From contig DASXOV010000285.1 in assembly GCA_036494005.1 (NCBI GenBank), positions 1 to 11,414 of the forward strand: DNA of 11,414 nt. Direction: 5' to 3'. Shown here piece by piece: positions 7,247 through 11,414 of this stretch. Origin of the DNA: GCA-003244245 sp036494005 (GTDB taxonomy: Bacteria; Actinomycetota; Actinomycetes; Mycobacteriales; Pseudonocardiaceae). Each line of letters opens with the position of its first letter. Position 1 is the stretch's first letter. Under the pieces are notes generated by a model. It had not been told where the DNA came from. It was given only the letters and a program-made list of their open reading frames with translations, and did no database searches. The position numbers and the translations under genes are program-made.

Positions 7247-8012
7247 CGGCCTGGCCGTCCAGTTCTTCCAGGGCGGGCACCAGCAGCGGACGGCCCGGCG
7301 GCAGGCGCATCGGGTCGTCGATGTCGTTCGCCTCGGCGAGCGCCCGCCACAGCGTCGGATCGCCATATTCGGCGTAGGCGACCGACGGCAGCGAATCACC
7401 GTCGATCATGGTGTGCACGGAGCGGGACGCCAGCCCACCAGATGTGGGGTTCTGCCCCTTCGTCTCGTTGCCCATCTCCTCCATCTGGACGGTGCACACC
7501 GCGCGGATCGGTATGCCGTCCGGGGTGAACAGGGTGTACTTCACGCTGACGCTCTTGATGTGAGCCGGGAAGCCGGTGATCGCTCCCCATTGAAACCGCA
7601 CCCAGGGCGGGGACGGCTTCTGTTTCTCTGCGGTGCCCTTGGCAGGCACGCAGCAGCTGAACAGCGTCTCGACCGCCTTGACGACGCTGCAGTCCATCGT
7701 CCTGCTGGCATCGAGGAACATCTCCACCGACAGCTTCGCCGGTTCGGGGCCGAGATACTGCTGAACACCTGTCTTCTTCGCCCCCGGCTTGGTGTTCTCG
7801 CCCCACTTCGCGGTCTTGGTGAGCGTGAGCTCCTTGGGATTGAATTGGAACTCGATCTTCTTACCGGTCGTCGTGGATGGAGCGTCGTTACTGCCGCTCT
7901 CCGGTGGCCGGAGAATCTCCAGAACGGCGTGCTCCAACTTCGGCGGTGCACCGCCTGGCTTCTTGCTAGGGCCCGAACATGCGGCCTGAAAGACGATGGG
8001 AGATCCGGTCAT
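7239..8012 (-). CDS. CIS tube-initiator/hub protein with C-terminal LysM domain (Afp7-like)
   Basis: The protein has 257 residues. The N-terminal part contains the contractile-injection-system tube-protein signature IEFQFNPKELTLTKTAKW (53-70). Residues 90-180 hold the paired beta-hairpins of this family (LSVEMFLDAS, WVRFQWGAITGFPAHIKSVSVKYTLF). A LysM domain occupies about 199-246 (DGDSLPSVAYAEYGDPTLWRALAEAN... and PPGRPLLVP). In Afp/PVC particles the homologue joins the first tube ring to the spike hub, and the LysM is a structural part of the baseplate rather than a proven peptidoglycan binder. The first 24 residues before PPKLEHAVLEIL are an unusual Gly/Pro/Lys extension with a Cys at 12; it does not form a signal peptide. 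The ATG is one base after the tube gene's TGA, with only a weak AGGG upstream, which suggests reinitiation. Confidence 0.88.
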   Translation of the reverse strand: MTGSPIVFQAACSGPSKKPGGAPPKLEHAVLEILRPPESGSNDAPSTTTGKKIEFQFNPKELTLTKTAKWGENTKPGAKKTGVQQYLGPEPAKLSVEMFLDASRTMDCSVVKAVETLFSCCVPAKGTAEKQKPSPPWVRFQWGAITGFPAHIKSVSVKYTLFTPDGIPIRAVCTVQMEEMGNETKGQNPTSGGLASRSVHTMIDGDSLPSVAYAEYGDPTLWRALAEANDIDDPMRLPPGRPLLVPALEELDGQAGA

Positions 8013-8013
8013 G

Positions 8014-8475
8014 TCAGTTCTGCCCTGCGCCGTTGGCAGGCTTGCCTGTGGGTGGAATGAAGCCGTGGTGGGCGAACTCCACCGTCTCAGTGGCGACCTT
8101 GGGTGAATCCGGGTTGAGGGAGGGGCCGGTCCAGCGCACCGGGACGACGTCCATCAGGCCCCAGCGGGCGACCTCCCTGCCGTCGAGGGCCCGCGCGGTG
8201 ATGAACGCGTTCCGCTTACCCAGGCCGGTGAGCACGCTGGAGAACCACTTGAGCACCTCCTCGGTATCGCCCGTGAGGGGCCGGGTGAGCTTGATGTTGG
8301 GGTACTTGAGCCGGCTGGGCAGTTGCCAGACCACGCCGTTGTGACCGCCCTCCTCGCGCTGCTCGATGACGACCTCACAACCCAGTCCCTCGCAGCCGTT
8401 GAAGGCGCCGAGCTTGCTGTCGTCGATCTGCACCTCGAAGCACACACTGACGGCCGGGTCTTTGGTGTCCGCCAT
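8014..8475 (-). CDS. Inner-tube protein, T4 gp19-type (Afp1/Afp5-like)
   Basis: This 153-residue protein should assemble as hexameric rings forming the rigid tube inside the contractile sheath. It opens with a strand carrying FEVQIDDSKLGAFNGCEGLG (13-32), the conserved opening of gp19/Hcp-like tube proteins. VIEQREEGGHNGVVWQLPSR (36-55) follows, then KYPNIKLTRPLTGDTE (57-72), the helix VLKWFSS and ARWGLMDVVPVRW (103-115). The final strand is KVATETVEFAHHGF (126-139). GAGGAGG sits five bases before the ATG. Because it precedes the LysM hub gene directly, it may be the baseplate-proximal tube ring (Afp5 position) rather than the bulk tube protein; the second tube gene and the sheath would lie upstream of the window. 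This Afp1/Afp5 choice is inference. Confidence 0.9.
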   Translation of the reverse strand: MADTKDPAVSVCFEVQIDDSKLGAFNGCEGLGCEVVIEQREEGGHNGVVWQLPSRLKYPNIKLTRPLTGDTEEVLKWFSSVLTGLGKRNAFITARALDGREVARWGLMDVVPVRWTGPSLNPDSPKVATETVEFAHHGFIPPTGKPANGAGQN

Positions 8476-8504
8476 CGGAGCCTCCTCGTCGTCTGTCGGG
8501 GTTC

Positions 8505-11327
8505 TCAGTGGCGCAGGTCGGTGAGCATGCCGCGACGCTCTCGGTCCAAGCGCAACTCGGTCTTGAGCCGGCGGAGTAGCGGGTCGAACAGCTTCTTGAC
8601 CAGTTCGTCCGGGCCGGCGGCACCGGCGGCAGCGGGGGTACCAGCAGCCGCGGGGGTACCAACAGCCGCGGCCTCGGCGCGGGGCACCGTCGCGGCGTCA
8701 TCGTCGGCGTCCAACTGAACCGGCAGATCGGCATCCGCCGCCGGCCTCACGTCTTGTGCTGGTGAGACGGTTGGCGTGCTCGCCGGTGCCGCTTCGGAGA
8801 ACACCGCTGCGGGCGGCGGCGGGTCCTGGCGAGCGGCCTGCACCACCGGCGCCGGCCAGTGCCCGTTCTGACGCGGCCGGGTGGGCGGTGCGACCGGGGG
8901 CGTCAGCTGGACAGCAGGCAGGGCCGACGCAGCGCTGAAGTAGCCCGCCGGAGGCGCTGATGCGGCACTCCACGGCTGGATCGGAATGTGCTGCCCAACG
9001 GTCTCGCCGCCGGTACTCCCGTTCCCTGAAAGCGGGAAGTTGGCAGACATTCGCTGGACCTGCGCAGACTCGTTCTGCTGCCGCCGCGTGCCAGAGTCGC
9101 CCGGGCCATGCATCGCGGACGACACGGACGGCACGGTGAGCAGGGGCGGAGTCCGATCACCGACCAGCCCCGTCAGTACAGGGCCGGGGGTGATGACCGG
9201 TGTCGGCGGCTGCGCCGGTCGCGATCCCGCTAACTCGTGGAACCCCACTAACTCGTGGAACCCGTCGGACTCCTGGCGCCCCTCGAACTCATAGCGGCCC
9301 TCGGACTCATAGCGGCCCTCGGAATCGTGGCGCCCCTCGGAATCGTGGACGCGCAGAACCGGCAGCGGTGGCTCGGCGCTCGGTGTGCGGGTGTCGGTGA
9401 GTGGGGAGGCCAGCGGCGGGCTCGTGTCCTGGCTGTCCTGATCCACCGATGCTGGGCTCGACGTGACGTCGCGCTGCGCGGTGACCGAACTCGCCTGACC
9501 GAGCAGCGGAGCGACCTGCTCACTGACGGATTGCGGCGAGTCCGGTCGAGAAGGCTGGTCAGCCCGAGCTTCCTCGCCGATGCTGGTCGACCTCCCGGCG
9601 TCGGTCGTCGTCCCGGCCTGAGTCGTCATCCTGGCGTCGATCACCTCCCCGGCACGGCTGCCCTCGACCGGAGAGGGGCTGACCGGCGTCGACGCTGGCG
9701 CGACGACCAGTGGTGGCGGCGTTGGCGCCGTTGGCGCCGGGCTGCGCTGCGCCGTCATGGTGTCATCGGTCAACGGCGGGCCAAGGCCGAGGCGACGAGA
9801 AGTGCCTGTCCGGCCAGGCGGGGAGGGGGGAGCGTGAACAGGATCCGCGCTGCGCGCAACCACCGGCTCCACCCCGGCAGGTGCAGCACGTCCCCCGCGA
9901 TCCCGGCCGGACACCTCGCCCGGCTCACCCGAAGCACCCTCCGCAGTCAGTCCCTGGGCAGTGAACGACGACGACCCCACCCCGAGCGTCGGCACCTCAC
10001 CGGCCGCACTGCCGCCCACCGGACCGACAGGTGCAGCGGGAGCCGCAGCCTCAGCAGAAGTCGCAGACTCAGCAGGCGCCGCAGACTCAGCAGGCCGGGC
10101 CGGGCCTTGAGACGCAGCTACCGGGGCCGCGGCAGGATCCACGCTGCGCGCAACCACCGGCTCGACCACGGCAGGCCCGGCAGGCACATCGCCGGCCGGC
10201 CCCACCCCGAGCGTCGGCACCTCACCGGTCGCACCGCCACCCACCGGACCGACAGGCTCAGCAGGAGCCGCAGACTCAGCAGGCCGGGCCGGATCTTGAG
10301 ACGCTGCTACCGGGGCCGCGGCAGAGTCCGCGCTGCGCGCAACCACCGGCTCGGCCCCCGCGGGCCGGCCGATGGTCTCGACAGTCGGAGCGCTGGCGCG
10401 ACGCTCCTGGCCGGACACATCGGCCGACCCGCCCGCTGCCCCGTCCGCGGGCTGGGTAGCAGACGGCGGCGCGCTCAACCCGAGTGTCGGCACCTCACCC
10501 ACACCCACATCGCTGTCTTCGAGTGATCCCGGCTCTGCTGCGGCGAGCGGTTCGACGTCCGGCGCGACGGACTCCCGCGCTGGCCCTGTCTCCGTCGTGG
10601 TTTCAGTCCGGCTCGGCGGCCCGGCGATCACGGGAAGTTCGAGGACCGGCATGGCCGGGGCCGACGCCGTGGTCATGGGGGCGGCGCCGCTAGCGGACCG
10701 TTGCACCGGCGCCGCTGGCACTGGCCGAGGAGCCGGCACTGACCGAGAACCGGAGGGAACGGTGGAGCTGATCGCCGGTGCTACGGCCGCGAGCGGTGCA
10801 TCGGCGGGGGGCGGTACAGCGGGCGGCCCCACCGGCGAGAGTCCCCGGTCCGGTAGGAGTGCGGCCGGTTCGCTCTCCCGGGCGGCCGGTTCACTCTCCC
10901 GGGCGGCCGGTTCACTCTCCCGGCTCGACCACGGCGTGATCGTCGCGAGCATCCGCTGGACGACGCTGCTCCTCGATTGTCGCGGTGCCCCGACGGCCAG
11001 TTCCAGCGCGGAGCCGGCCGGACCGGTGGTCGGCGGTGCCGCCGGTTCAATCAGTCGGTGAATCACGCCGGACGGCGCATCCGCCGACACCAGGTGGCCC
11101 AGCGGCGCCAGGAACGACGGGTTGCGCCAGGACAGCAGCGAGTCACCGAGATCAGCCTGTGGCGACACCGGGCGCATCGGATCGAAGCTGCGCTGGATCG
11201 GTGGCAGCGTCGCCCACTCGCGCCGCGGTGCCCGTGCCGGTGTCGGGGCCGGTATCGGGGGCGCGGCGGCAGGGCCCGCGCTCTCGGCGGGACGGTCCGC
11301 CTGCCGCATCCGGTGCCATGGCCACAT
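8505..11327 (-). CDS. Large Pro/Ala-rich, mostly disordered CIS-operon protein of unknown function
   Basis: The protein has 940 residues and no recognised enzyme domain, signal peptide or membrane segment. Residues 36-95 look folded or conserved (REWATLPPIQRSFDP, then SWRNPSFLAPLGHLVSADAP). They resemble, from memory, the N-termini of low-complexity proteins in other actinobacterial CIS operons that are often misnamed IF-2-like or extensin-like. Residues 100-900 are rich in P, A, S, T, G and E and must be disordered. Embedded in them are V-x-(Q/A)-R sites (44, 122, 208, 328, 391, 489, 525, 616 and 757 approx.), three GEVPTLG motifs (277, 368, 443), a RESEPAA triplet and a hexapeptide array. 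Residues 906-940 form a charged amphipathic helix with Leu every fourth position (909, 913, 917, 921, 925), ending in LTDLRH. The ATG at 11327 follows GGTGAT by six bases. It lies just upstream of the tube gene (29 nt), so a scaffold, length-control or tethering role is possible; all are inference. Confidence 0.85.
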   Translation of the reverse strand: MWPWHRMRQADRPAESAGPAAAPPIPAPTPARAPRREWATLPPIQRSFDPMRPVSPQADLGDSLLSWRNPSFLAPLGHLVSADAPSGVIHRLIEPAAPPTTGPAGSALELAVGAPRQSRSSVVQRMLATITPWSSRESEPAARESEPAARESEPAALLPDRGLSPVGPPAVPPPADAPLAAVAPAISSTVPSGSRSVPAPRPVPAAPVQRSASGAAPMTTASAPAMPVLELPVIAGPPSRTETTTETGPARESVAPDVEPLAAAEPGSLEDSDVGVGEVPTLGLSAPPSATQPADGAAGGSADVSGQERRASAPTVETIGRPAGAEPVVARSADSAAAPVAASQDPARPAESAAPAEPVGPVGGGATGEVPTLGVGPAGDVPAGPAVVEPVVARSVDPAAAPVAASQGPARPAESAAPAESATSAEAAAPAAPVGPVGGSAAGEVPTLGVGSSSFTAQGLTAEGASGEPGEVSGRDRGGRAAPAGVEPVVARSADPVHAPPSPPGRTGTSRRLGLGPPLTDDTMTAQRSPAPTAPTPPPLVVAPASTPVSPSPVEGSRAGEVIDARMTTQAGTTTDAGRSTSIGEEARADQPSRPDSPQSVSEQVAPLLGQASSVTAQRDVTSSPASVDQDSQDTSPPLASPLTDTRTPSAEPPLPVLRVHDSEGRHDSEGRYESEGRYEFEGRQESDGFHELVGFHELAGSRPAQPPTPVITPGPVLTGLVGDRTPPLLTVPSVSSAMHGPGDSGTRRQQNESAQVQRMSANFPLSGNGSTGGETVGQHIPIQPWSAASAPPAGYFSAASALPAVQLTPPVAPPTRPRQNGHWPAPVVQAARQDPPPPAAVFSEAAPASTPTVSPAQDVRPAADADLPVQLDADDDAATVPRAEAAAVGTPAAAGTPAAAGAAGPDELVKKLFDPLLRRLKTELRLDRERRGMLTDLRH
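8613..8660 (-). repeat. 18-bp tandem repeat encoding GTPAAA units
   Basis: Two near-identical 18-bp units around GGGGGTACC plus a partial copy encode GTPAAAGTPAAAGAAG at residues 890-905 of the disordered protein. They form a flexible linker directly before the C-terminal helix. Confidence 0.75.
9222..9347 (-). repeat. Seven-copy 18-bp minisatellite encoding a hexapeptide array
   Basis: Residues 661-702 of the disordered protein are seven in-frame hexapeptides: HDSEGR, HDSEGR, YESEGR, YEFEGR, QESDGF, HELVGF, HELAGS. The consensus is (H/Y/Q)-(D/E)-(S/F/L)-x-G-(R/F/S). The DNA units are 18 bp and drift progressively towards the C-terminal end, as expected for slippage expansion from one side. 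Each unit has an aromatic or His, an acidic residue and an invariant Gly at position five. Confidence 0.9.
9828..9869 (-). repeat. Partial third copy of the VVARS duplication unit
   Basis: Residues 487-500 (EPVVARSADPVHAP) match the start of the two longer copies at 9975-10163 and 10200-10352. After this point the sequence diverges, so only the first 11 or so residues of the unit are kept. Confidence 0.65.
9975..10163 (-). repeat. Internal duplication, copy B (residues 389-451)
   Basis: This copy runs from EPVVARSVDPAAAPVAASQ to GEVPTLGVG. It matches copy A at most positions and differs mainly by a 12-residue Ser/Ala/Glu insertion before PVGPVGG. DNA identity is high, for example the shared stretch around gccgcagactcagcaggc at about 10087 and 10270 on the plus strand, which implies a recent event or gene conversion. 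Confidence 0.85.
10200..10352 (-). repeat. Internal duplication, copy A (residues 326-376)
   Basis: This copy begins EPVVARSADSAAAPVAASQ and ends GEVPTLGVG, so each unit pairs one VVARS motif with one GEVPTLG motif. Together with copy B it makes a direct tandem duplication with a period of about 190 bp inside the disordered protein gene. Confidence 0.85.
10860..10922 (-). repeat. Triple 21-bp repeat encoding RESEPAA
   Basis: Three perfect heptapeptides RESEPAA occupy residues 136-156. The DNA units differ by a single synonymous base (TTCGCT versus TTCACT), so the array is young. The heptad contains two Glu per unit and lies just after the VVQRMLATITPW segment. Confidence 0.9.
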
Positions 11328-11329
11328 GA

Positions 11330-11339
11330 GGTGATCACC
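11330..11339 (-). promoter_or_regulatory. Palindromic GGTGATCACC containing the ribosome site of the 940-aa gene
   Basis: The only ribosome-binding candidate for the ATG at 11327 is GGTGAT, which matches the 3' half of the extended Shine-Dalgarno sequence and ends six bases before the start. It forms half of a perfect 10-bp palindrome that also covers the stop codon of the preceding gene. The usual GGAGG is absent, unlike most genes of this operon, so translation may rely on coupling to the preceding gene. Confidence 0.45.
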
Positions 11340-11414
11340 GGCCCTGGTTGATCCGCGTGTTGATCTTGCCGATCTCGGTCACGTACCGCCTGCGCTCGCC
11401 GTGCTCCAGATCGA
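11335..11414 (-). CDS. C-terminal 25 residues of a short DUF6760-like CIS-associated protein
   Basis: Reading from 11412 downwards the frame gives DLEHGERRRYVTEIGKINTR followed by INQGR and TGA at 11337-11335. The pattern 'DLEH..RRR.V.EI..IN.R.N' matches, from memory, the end of the roughly 60-residue DUF6760 proteins found in actinobacterial phage-tail and injection-system clusters, where they sit near the tube genes. Their role is not established; comparison with tail-assembly chaperone C-termini is speculative. The other two frames either stop early or give Arg/Gln-rich shadow sequence. It ends seven bases before the start of the 940-aa gene and so belongs to the same operon. The 5' part is outside the window. 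Confidence 0.6.
   Translation of the reverse strand, partial: DLEHGERRRYVTEIGKINTRINQGR

Noticed and set aside
7247..7399. 51-codon upstream extension of the VgrG frame
   Set aside because: It is Arg/Cys/Trp-rich and overlaps the LysM-domain coding sequence; the GTG at 7246 puts the start at family-like sequence.
7239..8012. Lipoprotein signal at the N-terminus of the LysM protein (Cys 12)
   Set aside because: There is no positively charged start and no hydrophobic core, and FQAAC does not fit the lipobox.
7239..8012. Peptidoglycan hydrolase or cell-wall binding role from the LysM domain
   Set aside because: The IEFQFNPKELTL signature and the gene order identify it as a CIS hub protein in which LysM is structural.
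9222..9347. Possible CRISPR-like array
   Set aside because: The 18-bp units are directly abutting with no spacers and encode an in-frame hexapeptide repeat.
9255..10526. 423-residue plus-strand open frame opposite the disordered protein gene
   Set aside because: It is extremely Arg-rich and its repeats simply mirror those of the minus-strand gene. The minus-strand frame has the correct operon position, ribosome site and foldable ends.
2164..11414. Temperate prophage
   Set aside because: No integrase, capsid, terminase, portal, lysis or attachment sites are visible; the set with LysM hub, VgrG, PAAR and TIGR02242/02243-type proteins is that of a contractile injection system.

Overview
The DNA is very GC-rich, nearly every gene has a G/C-biased third codon position, and genes are tightly packed with GGAGG-type ribosome sites. 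This points to a high-GC actinomycete. The exact genus cannot be read from the window; a Pseudonocardiales-like or Streptomyces-like organism is only a guess.

The main content is most of a baseplate/spike operon of a phage-tail-like contractile injection system (eCIS/CIS, Afp/PVC/Streptomyces-CIS class). It lies on the minus strand from 11414 down to 2164. In transcription order it encodes: the tail end of a short DUF6760-like protein; a 940-aa Pro/Ala-rich, mostly disordered protein; a gp19-type inner-tube protein; a tube-initiator/hub protein with a C-terminal LysM (Afp7-like); a VgrG-like spike (Afp8-like); a PAAR spike tip; a gp25-like wedge protein; a baseplate-J/TIGR02243-type protein (Afp11-like); and a TIGR02242-type tail protein. 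Gene gaps are from -8 to +52 nt, so this reads as one translationally coupled operon whose promoter lies outside the window to the right. Sheath, AAA+ ATPase, tape measure, cap and any toxin or fibre genes are not in the window. The left end at 2164 appears to be the operon's 3' end.

The left 2.1 kb is on the plus strand and converges on the operon. It holds the C-terminal 399 residues of a probably secreted beta-propeller/choice-of-anchor-D protein (1-1200) and a ROK-family fructokinase-type sugar kinase (1245-2144), which looks leaderless. The kinase and the last CIS gene converge with only 19 nt between them, and a hairpin there covers both stop codons.

The least understood part is the 940-aa protein (8505-11327). 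A conserved-looking N-terminal block and a leucine-periodic C-terminal helix flank about 800 residues of disordered sequence. That middle carries several short-motif arrays: recurring V-x-(Q/A)-R sites, three GEVPTLG motifs, a 7-copy hexapeptide array, a triple RESEPAA and a recent tandem duplication of about 190 bp. It is the best candidate in the window for an undescribed structural or targeting component of actinobacterial injection particles.
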